Shown here: positions 35,708-51,004 of the stretch, piece after piece
How positions within the stretch are numbered: the first letter of the stretch is position 1
Layout: every line of letters begins with the position of its first letter
Program-made: the position numbers and the translations under genes
The notes under the pieces: generated by a model
Database searches by the model: none
The model's input: the letters and a program-made list of their open reading frames with translations, nothing else
Told to the model about the DNA's origin: nothing
Assembly: GCA_033030425.1 (NCBI GenBank)
Contig: JAUFSD010000004.1
Span: 1,116,001-1,180,000 of the forward strand
DNA: 64,000 bases
Origin: Verpa conica
Lineage: Eukaryota; Ascomycota; Pezizomycetes; Pezizales; Morchellaceae
Direction: 5' to 3'

Positions 35708-38425
35708 GAAGTGAATGTAAGAAGTATAGGTTTTTGGAGGGGTTCACACACACCCCTTTTGAGAATTTTTGTACCTAATTAAGAGTTTTTGGCTTTTTTA
35801 GTCTCTAGTTTTTTTTTTCCAGCATGTAATTTTCAATCATGTAATTTATTATAGGCCTTTTTAGAAAGACAAAAAAAAACATCATACTATATACCCAATA
35901 ACGCCTGTACTCTTTTCACCCTCATACCTTTATTAAATTCCGTATTCGAAATGAAATAGCTATATGTATGTATTAACAGGCCCCTAAAAATTGACCAACC
36001 ACGCCACTAAGACTACATGGGAAGTTATGGGCCCGATAGGAACAAAAGATGCAGGATGTAAGAAATAAGATCAGATGAGAAATCAGGGCTGGGTTGGTAA
36101 GATAGCTGACGCGGCAATAATAGACAAACGCAAGGGGAACAAGCCTATATAAAGGGAGGAAGGGAGTTGATGTTACATACCGATTAAAATAAAGATTTTC
36201 CTAGTGTAACCTATGAGACTCCTTGTAAATAGCACTGTGAGTTTGCTAAGTGATCATGCCATCCTATGTTATAACCTAGTAGGTTGTGATACTGAGCCAA
36301 GGGGTACCCTCCTAATATAGTGCGCCTGGAGCAATTAAACCTAGACCTTAGAAACTCACTTATAACTACTACATCTACATATTACTTTCTATAGAAATAT
36401 CTAAAAACAAATGTAGTTATTACTATAATGAAGTTTAATTATCATAGCCCAAGGAATCATATAATTAATAGAAGGGGGGGGACGCTAAAGTTTTAGAAAC
36501 ACGATTATCCTTAGTTAAAGTATTTGTAACAGCTTCCTAGCTAGCAGTATTTCAGATAGCTTATTGTAGGACCCGATAAAAAGCCCAAGGACCCATTTAT
36601 CCTAGCGCTAGATGGATGTGAAGAGATGTGCTCTGCATATTCGGGTGACCTATTATGTTCTGGGGGGGGGTTCTTTTGCAAAAAGATTGTTTATGAGTGA
36701 CATTTATCTGATAAAAGCAGGTCCCACACCAACAGTTTTACCGTCGCAAATCCCTGAGCGAGTTCTTAGGCCCACAAAAGGTCTAATATAGTGTTAAGGC
36801 TACTCAACTAGTGGAGCTTACAACAAGCTCAGTCCTCTATTATTTCTACCCGCCGCTTTCAAGCCTAATACATGGGATCTGGCTCCGTTAATTTCACGAG
36901 TGATATATCATGACTATACGCAAGAACAGCGTCTGTGACTCAGTTTACCTGTGGGCCAATACTGACTGGGAACAAGAATAATGATTATCGTCATAATGAA
37001 ATAGGGAGACTGGAATCGTATGTAGTGCACAGTTAAATTCTGATAACTATGACGTATGATAGAGCAGAGGCCTGAAGCCTGTTTCACTATATGATTAGTC
37101 AGGGCCTGAGCTTCGCAAGTCCCCGGTAGGCTCAACCCGTGGGTTCATTTGGGGGATCTGATGGCGTGTAAGCTTCCAGTTTTACATGCTTATATGACAC
37201 ATCGGGTTTAAGCTAGTGGAGCTATTGACAAACAAATGGCTTTGTACCCCCCCCCGCCTTGGTTATCTCTGGGTCAGTATACAGACTAAACCACATGTAT
37301 ATGTTCTGGCCCGTTGGGGGGACGTGCCCGTTGGGGGGACGTCCCCTCAACGGGCAATCTGTTAGGTGCCCTACCCGTTGGAGGGACACTCATGGGCAGG
37401 CCAACAAAGTATAGCCTAATTAATACAGGGACACTCAAAAGAATAAGAATAATAGCTAGAAAATATAAATCTATCTTGAACTATATTTGTGATTTTTTTG
37501 GATTTTATACTATGCTTTATTAAACTTGTAGGAGGATGGAAGCTTTGTTCTGAGTGTTTTTTTGTAGCCAGGGTTTTTTTTATGTTGTTACCCATACAGG
37601 GGATGTAGGCTGGCCCATATAGAGGACGTCCCCCCAACGGGCCAGAACATATATGTGGTTATTTTATCACCAAGCCGTAGCTTGTGATAGGAATAGGGTA
37701 CCTGTAGGAATCAGATGAATATTGAGGTCAAAATCTCTAGGCTATATTTATTGTAGGAGATATTCTCTTTCCGATGATTATTATTAACGAGTGATAGCCT
37801 ATGGATAGATAGTAGCAATTAACTTTTTAGATCGAAAAACTACATATACTCATGATAACTGGGATATCAGATGGTGAAGTTTGTGGCTATATTTGGCCCG
37901 TTAAAAGTTGGAATTACGATCAGGTAAAGGACTTGTGAGATTATAGAATTAAATGTAATATCGTGCTGTGCGAGCGTAGATTAGAATACGACAAGTCTGA
38001 GGAGGGGGATGGGTGCTAATAAGAGACTGGGGATGCCAACACTTAAAAATAATACAACCAAGGCTGACGGGAGCAGGATATGAAGGTAGGAGAACATCCC
38101 TAGATGCAACTAACGTTGCACAACGGCGGATGCAGGGGGGCAACTCTTGGCATGGTGACATCGGTTCACAACACCCAAGAAGGCAGGACGCGATACCCAC
38201 GACATGGAGAAGATTGAGGAACGGTACCGTATATACAGTACAGTTCCTCCGCTTTATTGCCGTTGGCTCTTGACACCTGCGCCATGCGCTGAGAGCCGCC
38301 CCCGCTTCCGCCTTTGCATATGATATTTAATTTCGCATATGATCCCTTTCTGATTCCTGCATCATTCCTGATCATTAAACGTATCTCTCTTCAGCCCAAC
38401 AACCACAACCAAAACGCGTCGATCG
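35708..38425. other. AT-rich intergenic region with a MITE-like element
   Basis: 2.7 kb with no gene. About 35900-37200 is AT-rich and stop-rich, with G-runs at 36474-36480 and 36661-36670. The element at 37302-37649 is listed separately. The last 100 bases are the Wapl promoter. Confidence 0.6.
37302..37649. mobile_element. MITE-like element with subterminal repeats
   Basis: Termini read TGTTCTGGCCCGTTGGGGGG (left) and the same inverted (right), about 24 bases. TATA at 37298-37301 and 37650-37653 flanks both ends, so the target duplication is TA or TATA. The left end holds a tandem repeat of GCCCGTTGGGGGGACGT (two copies, 37309-37342) and a degenerate inverted copy, a layout like transposase-binding subterminal motifs. 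No transposase. Confidence 0.85.
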
Positions 38426-41400
38426 ATGGAAGCTCTTCAACGCCGCCGTCGTCTAGCTGCGACTTATGGGAAGTCGGCCAAGAAACGATGCTCGGATGTA
38501 GGTTTTGGGGAAATTTTTACCTCAGCGAGTTCGAAACAGATAGAGGAATTACCGGAGGGGCAGCGAACGACTTCAAAGGGAGGAGCTACTACAACAATTT
38601 TGGCCACAACGACTGCTGGAAAGATAGCCAAAGCGCACAAAAATCAAGAAAAGGAGAATAAAACAGCGAATGCCCCCTCTCCTCCAAAAAATATTGGCGG
38701 GGCAAACTTGCTGGCGAAGGATACCCAGAAAAAGGCCCAATCTACATTGAAGGGGAAGAACAAAAGGCTTATTGAAACTTCTGCTGTCACCAGCCCCCCA
38801 AAGCACCATAAAGTCTTTGACTTTGATCCAAGTGACGATGACGACATTGCTCAACCTCAGGTTGATACATGGCGTCATAAAGGCATCGACGAGTTTGATG
38901 TTCCCTCTAGCGACGGGGAAGAATCTACTACCATACAGAAGAATCTTCCACTACAGCAGTCATTTAAGGCACCAAATACCTCTTCTATAAGTAATATGAG
39001 GAAGTTTGAGCGGGAAGTCAAGAAGCGGGTGGTCAATCCGTCTACTAAAGATACAAAACTTATCCGGCATGATTCCACCTCAAAAAAGCAAGAGAAACAG
39101 ACAGCCAACAGCAAAAATTTAGCAGCAGCAGCAAAAGTTACGAAATTTACCACTTCATCTAAACCCCTAAAAATACCCAAGCCTGTTTCCAAGTCGAACG
39201 AGGCTTTCGAAGCTCCTAAGCCTACCAAGAAGCCTACCAAGGCTACTACTACAGCACTTCCGGAATCGGAACAAGTTTTCGCCAGTACCAGGATGGCTTC
39301 AGTTACGGTAGAGATTAAGACTGCACCACAAAGATCCCGTGTCACCCGTTCACAATCCAGACAATCATCACTTGAACCGGAGGTCTTGGTGGAACGCCCA
39401 CCTGAGCAATCCATTCGTCATACTCTAACGAAGTCAACTCAGACGAAATCTCAAGTTAAATCCACCAATGGATTTGTTAAACCTGTTCCTCTACCAGTAG
39501 TTTCTAGTGAACCTCCATTACCTCTATGTCTTCCATCGCTTTCCCTCCCGTCTAAAGCAAATAGTCGAGATTCAGTCCCTTATTCCCCCGGTATATTTGC
39601 GCACGTAGATAAGTTTTCTACTAGGAATGCCCAGCAGAAAACAGAATCTAAAGGGGCTAAAAGAATCCCGCGATTCTCGGAAATATTCCAGATCGAAGGT
39701 GATGAACTACCAGCTCCTCGGCGGAAGAGGCTAATAGATAGACTTGGCACCGGAAAACTAGATGATGAGTTGATTCTGTCTACATCAGACAGTAGTGAAG
39801 ATAGCGGGGATGAATACAACCAGGAATCATTTACCTCTCAACAACCTATCTCTCAACCTCAGAGTATTTTTGAGTCCCAACTAGATGCTGATACTACAAT
39901 GGAAGAGTCGCAATTCATTACTGAGCCTATTGTCAAATCAATATACAATAATGGAGGCCCAAAATTCACTTATGCACGGCAACGGTCTTTCCGGGCAGAA
40001 GAACTTGACGAAAATGCACTTTTTAACGTGCCACTTGTGATGTCGCAACAATCGCTCCGTGGTCAGCGTAATAATGGGATGGAGGCGGATGAGGAGCTGG
40101 AAGGGGATACTGGGTCTAAGATGATGAAGACTATCCATGAGTTACGTGAGGCTGGGGTGAACAACCGTTTCTTGGACGATGTCGAAGAGCTATTTGGCGA
40201 TATTGAGGGTGATAGCCCTCTAGGTAGGCGGAGGTCTGGGTAAGTTTATACAACTATATCTGCCCCGGTAGTCTTGCTTATAGGGTTTCGCAGTTACCTT
40301 GAGCTGGCCGCAAAAATGCGTGACAAAAGCTTTATTGGTAAATTCCGTGCGAACAACTTTACTGAAAGGTTGTTTGCGAAGCTGAACAAGCAGACCGATG
40401 AGGTAAGTACCAAGCTTTTGTGTATTGGATGTAAGGTATCTGATAAATAGCGATAAACAGATTATTTGCTTTAGCTTATCTTATATCCTTTGTTGTCTCT
40501 TGCTAGAAGACTCTACCATACAGACAGCCTCTCAGGCTCGCCTTAATGGCTCAATCCCGATGTTGATTCGTATGCTTGATTTCGAGAAAGACATTTATAC
40601 TATTGCCAAGGACCGGAAAACGAATATGTCAAAGGCGGCACAGAGTATGATCCAGGATCTTCGTACACAGGTCGAGAAATCACCTACTTTTTCCGACAAA
40701 AAACCAAAGATATTCTCACCACAGATCATGGCTCTAAAGGTGTTGGAGCAATCCGTAAGGAAGCTTAGAGAGGCTGGAGTTGGTGATGATATCCTACTTG
40801 TTGATGGATTGAAAAAACTGGTACAGATTTTGAAGCCATTTACTGTTTTAAAGCCCCAGGATACTGTGAAAGTTCTGGACACTTTTCGGCTGGAGCTTGC
40901 CGTGTCAATTTTAGAGTCCCATACAGTTGGGAGTCGTACCCCGGTAGAGCAGCAATTTTCCGAAGCTGAGCTTAATACTGTGGCGAGCCTTCTTCCAGCT
41001 GTGGCCAAAATGGAAACGAGTGATACCAACGATATTCTATTGTTGATTTTGAGATTCGATATTAATCTTACCAACAACCGTGCATCTATTTGCGATATTT
41101 TTGCCAAGTTATCACTTATTTCAACGTTAGTTAAGATGATCCATAATAAGTTTTACGATTTAGCAGGTCTCGATCTTGAGATGGAAGACCGTCTTATCAA
41201 GCTAGATCTGTTGATTCTTAGTTTGGGTCTTTTAATCAACTTTGCGGAACTGAGCGACAAGGCTAGGTGTGCCGTAAATAGACAAGGTTTGTTTGCTGGA
41301 TGTTTCTTTCTATTTTCAAATTTATTAATCCGTGCAACAGGCGATCCCCCTAACGAGAAAACACTCCTTGATGTGCTACTTCATATATTCCTTGAACGAC

Positions 41401-41732
41401 AGGAGCGAGCAGCAGAGGTATGTTGATTATGCTCACCCGTTCCACGATTCTTAGTGTAACCAATTTTATAGGCCGATTCGGTGGAGGAATCACAGTCTAA
41501 TGTCGCGTTCGGGTACCTCTCAATTCTCCTAGGAAACCTGTGCCAAAGCCGTGATATCCAGGAGAAACTACGACTGAAGATGCCAAAAGCTACACTCCAA
41601 CCTCTCTTCAGCTCCCTTGAGGAGTTCATTGCACACCATAGAAAGGTAGACGACCAATACGAGAGTTATGGTCCGAATGCGGCGTTCACAGAGCGGCTAG
41701 AGCAGATGGTCAGGAGGTTAAAAGAGGGCTAA
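38426..41732 (+). CDS. Wapl-domain cohesin-release factor (Rad61/Wpl1-like)
   Basis: Removes cohesin from chromatin with Pds5. Exons: 38426-40239, 40294-40402, 40461-41286, 41341-41417 and 41472-41732, about 1028 residues. The frame across 41287-41340 stays open, so this 54-base intron rests on canonical splice sites and sense. The N-terminal 570 residues are disordered, Lys/Ser-rich, with acidic patches (DPSDDDD). The C-terminal Wapl domain starts FGDIEGD...YLELAAKMRDKSF and continues SYILCCLLLEDSTIQTASQA, NRASICDIFAKLSL, LLINFAELSDKAR, SVEESQSNVAFGYLSILLG. The first Met (MEALQRRRRLAATYGK) is taken as start. Homology is clear for the C-terminal half; the N-terminal half is not conserved. Confidence 0.9.
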
Positions 41733-43107
<1,375 letters not shown>

Positions 43108-44009
43108 ATGGCTCCCCCTCATCCTAAGCAGCGTAAAATCGCTATCGTAGGCAGTAGAGCCGTTGGTATGCATTACCTTTCGTTTCATCTTTCCCCGGTA
43201 CTTGAAATCTCCTAGTGACAATGGACTGTGGCTGACTACTCTTCGTCAACCACAGGGAAGTCTTCCCTTACTGTGCAGTTCGTCGAGGGCCACTTTGTCG
43301 AATCTTACTACCCTACGATTGAAAACACCTTTTCAAGAGTAATCAAATACAAAGGCCAAGAGTATTCTACCGAGATAATCGATACCGCTGGGCAGGTAGG
43401 GTTCTGTGTGCCATTTGCTGCCATTAATATTTTTATTTAATGATTGATTCCCCTCTTACCCTTCATGACTAAGTACTGATTCTGCCACTTCCCTGGCGAA
43501 TCATTTGTAGGACGAGTATAGCATCCTCAACTCTAGGCACTCCATTGGGATTCATGGGTACATGCTAGTCTACTCAGTCGCTTCTCAGCAGTCGTTTGAG
43601 ATGGTCAAGATCATTCGCGATAAAGTTCTTACACACTTGGTACGCCCCGTAGCTCACTATCCCTAGCTTCCACTGTCTATCACGTTGTCCCATTTGATCT
43701 CACCCTACCCTATCCTATCCTATCTCATCTCAGCCTCAAAAACTAAAAATTACTAATCTATTATTTATATAGGGAGCTGATTGGGTCCCTATTGTCGTTG
43801 TCGGAAACAAATCGGATCTCCATATTCAAAGACAAGTCACTGCCGAGGAAGGCAAAGCTCTTACCCAGGAGTGGAATTGCGCGTGGACAGAAGCCTCGGC
43901 CCGCCACAATGAGAATGTAGTGAAAGCATTCGAATTAATGATCGATCAGGTTGAGAAAGCGCAAAATCCTTCTGCGCCGCCAGGTGGTGGCAAGTGCGTT
44001 ATTATGTAA
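43108..44009 (+). CDS. RHB1: Rheb GTPase
   Basis: Small GTPase that activates TORC1 and links growth to amino-acid uptake. Exons: 43108-43165, 43256-43395, 43511-43639 and 43773-44009, about 187 residues. The P-loop is GSRAVGKS, with Arg at the Rheb-specific position, and TIENTFS is the effector loop. The rest of the fold shows IIDTAGQDEYSIL, VVGNKSDLHIQRQV and WTEASARHNENV. The end KCVIM is a CaaX box for farnesylation. The start MAPPHPKQRKIAIVG is the usual length. Confidence 0.97.
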
Positions 44010-46586
44010 TTGGGTCTCTACTGGTCTGGGACCCATGGTGTAGTTGATATTTCTTCCTTTTTTCTGCCTGCTCGTTTTCTCTTAGACGTTCCACTTTTCC
44101 CTTTGCTATTCTATTTGGTGGCTTTTTGAGGTTGGCTGTACTTTTCTTCCTCTCTGGCTGCCAGTGGTTAGCTAGAAGGACGCGGCGTTTCAATTTTTGA
44201 TTCTTTTTCCTGATCAAATTTCCAGATAGCCTTTGGGTTTAAAGGAGGAGAGCAGCGAAGCTTGGCTTTTTTTTCCTCGCGACTTCCTAGAATGGTAAGG
44301 CCTGCATATTATTTGATCTAATTTCTTTACCTTTATCCCTCTCACTTTCTCTTCTCTGAAGTGATAATACCTCGGGCTATTAGAAAGTGGGAACAGGATT
44401 TTGGGAATCTTTGTGATGGATGGTGCTCGATGTACAGTTTTTTTTCCCTCTATTTTTCTTTTCCTTGGGTATATATTTTTTTTTATAATTTTTCCATATT
44501 ACTGAGGAATTTCAGCTACGGGGGGGTGGGTTGACGATAAACATGCCTATGAAGAGCTACTCCTCGATATCTTGCACGATTCTCCTATTATATTCTGGAC
44601 AGTGCTAATGTGGACCTCGTTGTTAATGAAGTTTCACCCCTATACCTTGATTTCTCCCTTTGTTTGTAAGGTAGTACTCTAAGCGCGATTTGTGGGGCCA
44701 CTAACTTTCTATTGATTAGAGAGACTGTGTGTTATACATAGCATAATACCTTGAATTGGGGGGTCGGGTCATGTTGGGTCTTTGGGATATTGTGATGCCG
44801 TACATATATGTGCTACCTTGGTATGAGAGAGGGACGGGTACCAAAGTTGAGAAGAGTTGGTTTCCAGGATTTTTCTTTTTTCGTGCAATGCTTATTCTAT
44901 TTATTTATTTTTTATAGGGTCGGGTGAAATTTCATGGTCTAGTCAATGTTAGTCGTACCTCGTTGAGCCTCGAGTTCCTAAAAAAAAAAAAAGAGAGCAG
45001 ATATACACCAAGTGTCTAAAAAAAGTTGAGAAATATACTGGAGAGTGCACTAAACAAATTTGTCGGTGCTCGAAAATAGCATATCATATATGCGAGTGAT
45101 TATCTGTGAATAAGAACATTCACGCTTCTCCTTGCGGGGGTAAATAGTCAAAGGTAAGCACTCTCATTTAAGTAGTACCAGTGGTATCGCCACATTCCGC
45201 CTCTTCTAGGTCTATATTCTAACAGTTATGAACTAGTAAGCTAGTGCTGTGTTTGCTGGACATTAGTTAGTTTCACCTGTCACATTTGATTTGTGATGTG
45301 GCATCCCGTTATGATGAATGAAATTGTTTTATCCGTTGGTCATTTTATAAAGGTTATGTATGAAGAAGGGAATTCCTCGTCTTTAATAATTGAACTGGCT
45401 CAAGGCTTAACTTCATGGCCACTGACTAAATAGTAGCAGCCCATCGGTTTCAACATGATGTATCTGGGTTGGCTGGATTTTAATTCTATCAGGGGTCCGC
45501 AGAAGGAAGAACATAAAGGGCTTCCTCAAGTGCCGCTCTAGTATCGATGAATCGAGCGTCATATTATGCATTAATGATTTCTCGGTTAGGTTCAAATTAA
45601 TCTGAGGAATGTCGGGTTTCATACCGCGGCATCGGGGTATCGGTGACCAAATCGGCATTGCGCGGGTCGACAACCTGGCAAAAGGCCGGAGATTGACATC
45701 TCGATCTCTCGGATGGGGTTTGATAGGGCAGGCTTTGACAGGTGGCCGTTCCAGGAAAACAAAGAAAGTCGTCTTAATGTACCGTTTGTGTAGGGCATAT
45801 CGATGTTACCCGGCCCACAAATGTATTCTTTTGACAATCGGCCAGCAGAGATGGGTGGGAGGACGAAGGGAAGCATGGGAAAAAAAAGCATGGAACAGAT
45901 CGTGCAGAACACTGGAATCGTGGCTTCGGATCACGGCGAGGGGTATGTTTGTCGAGGGGTAGTAGTATAGGTATATTAGGGGGGGAATGATCACAGGGAT
46001 AAGGGGGCTGGTACTCTATGTAGAATACAGATACAGTAATGCTGAGAGAGAGCAGGGAAAGGTTTCTAGACACGATACCGGTGCACAAAATAGGATGGTA
46101 GTTGAGAGATAGACGTGGGCACTGTAATAAGGATTAATTATTAATTCCACGTTGGGTTGGTGTTGTTGTTGTGGTGGTGGTTGTAATCATACATATTCTC
46201 GGTGGGTGGAAAGGTTCCCGGCAATCGGGCGCGTTGCTGCCATCATCATCCCTCGTTAGCCACACCTTGCTGCCTGCAGTCGGCAGTGGGCAGGTTAGGT
46301 ATCTCGTTCTTCTCTGTCCATCTTTCTTTCTTTTCTTCCTCTCTTCTACCCCCCCCCAGTCATCCTCCCTCTAGGTCCATCTTATCCCCCCCCTTTCTTC
46401 TTTAAACATCTCATGCTCGACTCTATCCTCCCCCGCCGTCATTCCTCTGTGTGTTAAAAAAACGCAAACGTCACACATTCACTCCCTTAAATTCCCGCAG
46501 AACTTCTACTCTAGAAGCAGTAGTAGTATCAGCAACGAGCAGCTTAGCAACGAGTTTGGTAGCAGAGTAATAGCACCAGCCCGTGA
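44010..46586. other. Intergenic region upstream of BUR1
   Basis: About 2.6 kb, no supported gene. The first kilobase is T-rich RHB1 3' flank; 45600-46450 has several overlapping short ORFs without family features; the last 250 bases are C/T-rich leader. A 5' UTR intron cannot be excluded. Confidence 0.55.
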
Positions 46587-48876
46587 ATGAACATGATGAA
46601 GAGAGACAGCCCTGGTCCTTCCGGCTCAGAACCGCCGCGAAAGAGGCCTCTGACCGTTGACGCGAACGGGAAGCCAAGATTTAAGGGTTGCGACGGTATC
46701 AAGGCTTATGAGATCATCTGTAAACTGGGAGAGGGCACATTTGGGTATGTTTTCGCTCAACAACACAACTACCTGGCTGGTGGTAAGGACAGGCTTTGGA
46801 GGTTGGGGTTGGCTATATTCGGGCGAGGTTTTTCTGACCGTGTATATTCGTGATGCAGGGAAGTTCACAAGGCTCGTCAGAGAGCTACCGGCTCTATGGT
46901 GGCGTTGAAAAAGATTCTAATGCATAACGCGAAGGAAGAAGGGGTAAGTTCTGAAACGATATTTTCGCTATGTTTTTCCTTTTTACCGAATATTAACGAC
47001 GATTCTTTCTAGTTCCCGATTACGGCCTTAAGAGAGATCAAGATCCTGAAAATGTTATCACATAAGAATATAGTTCGATTAATGGAGATGGCTGTTGAGA
47101 GGAAGAGTAAGCCCCCACGCTTCTGACTGTGGTGTAATGGTCTCAATGGACTAACTAGATACTGCTATAACCAACAGAAGATCGAGGAGTTATTGGGAGG
47201 GGAACACTTTATATGGTCACACCTTACATGGACCACGATCTCGCGGGGTTACTCGAAAATCCGGACGTGACATTCACTGAGCCGCAGATAAAGTGCTATA
47301 TGCTCCAATTGCTTGAGGGTACAAAGTACCTGCATGAGGTAATCGATCTACATACTGTTATAAATCATACAGAGCTTCAACTAACCTGGCCTCCCACAAC
47401 AACAGAACAAGATATTACATCGCGACATGAAAGGTTCGGTTACTAAATTATTCTATATGAATAAAATTTAGCTAATATATTTGACCAGCCGCAAATTTAC
47501 TTATTGATAATCGCGGTATATTGCAGATCGCCGATTTCGGCCTTGCAAGGAAGTTTGAGGAAGAGATTCCCATCGCCGGTGGTGGTGGAGGAAATCCTGG
47601 CCGAGATTACACCAACTGTGTCGTAACTCGGTGGTACCGGCCACCAGAGCTTCTCTTGGGGGAACGCGCGTATACATCGGCAATCGATCTATGGGGTGTT
47701 GGGTAAAGTTATCCTGTTTCTGTTCCAATAAGCGGTCGATCAGCTAACACATGGTCATAGTTGCGTGTTCGCGGAGATGTACAAGGGGAAGCCAATACTC
47801 CAGGGTAACAGCGACATGGACCAACTAATGAAGATTTTTCAATTGTGCGGATCTCCAAATGATAAGAATATGCCTGGTTTCGAAAAGCTACCTGGGTGCG
47901 AAGGCTTTAGGCAATTTGGTCCGTACCATCGCACATTAGAAGGCCACTATAGCGAGTAAGCCGACTCTTAACACCATATAATTCTTAGTAACTAACGCGA
48001 TCAAGTAGGATGGGTAGTGCTGGTGTCTCCTTACTCTCAGAGTTCTTAAGACTCGATCCCCGTAGGAGGATTAATGCCATTGATGCATTAAAGCATGAAT
48101 ACTTTACCACTGACCCTCAACCCGCAAAACCAAGTGATTTGCCAAGATTCGAAGACAGCCATGAGCTCGACCGCAAGAAGTTCCGTAGCCGGGCCAACCT
48201 CCCACCCGCACCGGCTGGGGGTACTGTTGGTGTAACCCACAACGCTGCAGGGGAATGGGTTGGGCGAGCTGGTGAGGTTCCATGGACAAACGGCTCTGGT
48301 GGACCAGCGCAGGGTAGACGTAATAATGAACAATGGATTAATAACGGAAATGCACGACATGGAGGGGGAGGACGCCAACACGATGGCCGTCCCCCACAGT
48401 CCCATGATAGTCGTGTACCACAGGGACAGGGACAGGGACAGGGACACAGACCGCCCGGGCCAGACCATCGCCCAGCTTGGAGTAGGGGGCCGCCACAACC
48501 AGAACCAAGTCACCGGGAATTAGGCATAGGCCTACCTCCTAGACCACCTCAACCTCATATAGATAGGCATAGGGGGGGGGGAGGACTAGGAAATAATCGT
48601 GGGGGTGGTGGCGGCGGTGGAAACGTTGATACTTACATACCATCCTATGGGGGCGGAGGAGGCGGAGATGATCGGCGGGGAGGCGGGAACAATAGAGGGG
48701 GATGGGATCGGGATAACAGGGGAGGAAGCCGAGAAAGGGCAGATTGGCGGGAACGAGGTGCCCACATGGAACGGGGCTTTAGTGGGGGTCCTGGTGGAGG
48801 CCAGCGGAGAAGCTCTAGTCGCGATCGTCATCGGGACGGCGGTGAACCGGTTCAAAACAACATATACCGCAGATAA
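46587..48876 (+). CDS. BUR1: CDK9-type kinase BUR1 (SGV1)
   Basis: Cyclin-dependent kinase that phosphorylates RNA polymerase II and elongation factors. Exons: 46587-46744, 46859-46943, 47013-47106, 47178-47338, 47406-47433, 47489-47702, 47761-47955 and 48009-48876. Catalytic features: glycine loop LGEGTFGEVHKARQ, VALKK, the PITALRE helix, [18 protein letters not shown], the activation segment with [15 protein letters not shown], and DLWGVGCVF. The C-terminal 230 residues are disordered. They hold a GQGQGQG run (48420-48450), many RGG/GGG boxes and [11 protein letters not shown] near the end. The Arg-Gly-rich tail may bind RNA, which is inference. The start [12 protein letters not shown] is first in frame. 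Confidence 0.97.
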
Positions 48877-50773
48877 AGGACATCTATTTGGTTGAAACGG
48901 TTTCTAAGCTTTCTTTGGTAACCGAGATTTACTAGGAGCAAGTCGCGGGAACGGGTTAGAACAGTGATAGTGAGCCGCGGGCGACACTTTGGTCTGGTTA
49001 CCACATCGGAGCCCCACGATGTGATGAGAAATTGTTTCATCTCCTTTATATTTATTTCTTTTGTTTCTAAGGCAGCGCTAGAGAAAACGGAGCAGCAGTC
49101 GGGGTAAGAGGGTTTGATTTCAGACGATTTCATGGAATGGTTGCCTTTGTGGGTGGGTGGGTGTTTGCACTTTTTTGTTTTGCATCAGCGGAATTCGAGT
49201 GCGGAGTGATTTGTTCTCTCTGCTTATGAGGCTTTTTTACTTTTATTTTTCATTCTCCCTCTTGATTCTATTTTAGCTCTTCTTTCCTCCCCTCTTCTTT
49301 GTATATTTTGTGCCTTTTTATGCTGTGTGCGAGGGAATTTTTGGCCGGGGGGTTGGGGTATATTTATGATATCTTAATCTTTTTTATATCTTTAACGGGT
49401 AAGCAAGCGACTTTGAGGTTTGAGGTTTAGTTCTATGCTCTTCTATCTCCTTAAAGTGCCCTACTTCAGGTTGACCTTTGTATCTAAGATTGGAATCTTT
49501 GGGTCAGTGGGGGTTCGATTAAAAGGAATGTGACGTTCTCGATACCGAATTAAAGAAAACCACATGATACTCTAGAAAGTGAGATTCACGGTGGGAGTGC
49601 TTTTTGTAGGGGTTGATTCTAGTTGAAGCGTTGTACGTAGGGTGAGCTAATGTGACTATTGTACTTATGTGATGACAGCTGTGCCACCACAACATCCCTC
49701 CATGTCTACCAATTATGGGAATGACGCCGCCCACAGATGCTAAAACAGTAGGCTTATCTTATTGGCAGTCACTATCGATCGATAAACCTTAAGTATTTCG
49801 ATACACGGTCCTTCAGCCTCACAGCCTCAGAAGTTAATGCGTGGCCGAGTTTTGTTATTTTCTGTTTCCCCGATCCTGATCTAGGAAGCTCTGCTGAAAC
49901 AGGTGTGTAAGTAATAGGGCACTCAGTGCATTGTAGACTTCGAAGTACTGGTATTTATGCAACTTGGTGCATCACGGGACTAGTTTCCTCCCCTGAATGT
50001 ACATATTCAAATGTCGACATGCTTACCATAGGTTTGTTTATATATGAATACATAATAACCATCTAATGCAATCTGTTATTTGAATAAAAGCTGTAGAAAT
50101 CGTTAGTCCCGCCTATAGCCAAGCCGGAGAAAATCAATAAGCAAGGTGGGTGAATCGTAAAAAGAAACCGGGCGCTGGCAACTTCGTGGTGGACATAATT
50201 GCATGGTATGATTACTATACTGCCACTTGAATAAAACAACTAGTTAATTATTGCGGGGTTGTTGTAGTGTTGGGGGTAAAACCACTTATGAAACATATAG
50301 TATGGAGAATCGAGTAGTCATTGTATGTGCGGACACGAAAGAGGAAGTGGGTACAAATCGGTATTATCTCCTGTCATCAAGCATTATTAGTGGGGAAAAG
50401 AAAACCCCCACGGCAATGTCTTGCTTCTATAGTTACTGTTACTATATAAATATGTAGCTAAGTACTAGCTACGTCTTTTTTTATTTAACCAACCCCAGAT
50501 TGCTGCACGTAGCTAGATATGCACTAATACCCGGGGCTAAATAATGTTTAAAGACAGTGGACGCAGTCCACCAGAAATATGTAAACGCCACAAAAGATAT
50601 CATCCGGACTTCTGTGATTGTAAACGTCCTCGTATAGGATATGCGCAAGATTAACTTGGGTTATCGGTAGGCACTGACGGGAAGCCGGGTTAGATACTCA
50701 TGATAGCGGTCACTGCGGAATAGAGTTCGCTACATTCACATGCCTCCTCTCGCAAAGTAGAGGGTATGTACTA

Positions 50774-51004
50774 ATGATAAGCCCAGGATTCTCTCCTGCA
50801 AAGATAGCGGAGATGAAAGACTTTATTAGATTGTTTCCAAAACAAGGCCCTGCCGCCGAGTACGTGAGCCTGGAGAACATACTCCCTTATCCCTGTTCTA
50901 GCAACAGAGTGAACAACAACGACGATCTAGACCAGGAATTTTACGATTCCCTAGCAGAGAGCATCCAAGGGCGCAGCTCGCTTTTCTCCATGGTTACGGG
51001 CTAG
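50774..51004 (+). CDS. Possible small ORF, 76 residues
   Basis: ATG-started frame encoding MISPGFSPAKIAEMKDFIRL and a Glu/Asp/Asn-rich second half (NNNDDLDQEFYDSLAESI). Composition is protein-like but there is no known motif, no intron and no support from neighbours. It may be a fragment of a longer gene or a chance ORF. Confidence 0.25.
   Translation: MISPGFSPAKIAEMKDFIRLFPKQGPAAEYVSLENILPYPCSSNRVNNNDDLDQEFYDSLAESIQGRSSLFSMVTG

Noticed and set aside
48088..48513. 141-residue minus-strand frame opposite BUR1
   Set aside because: It is antisense of the BUR1 C-terminal region with low-complexity composition.
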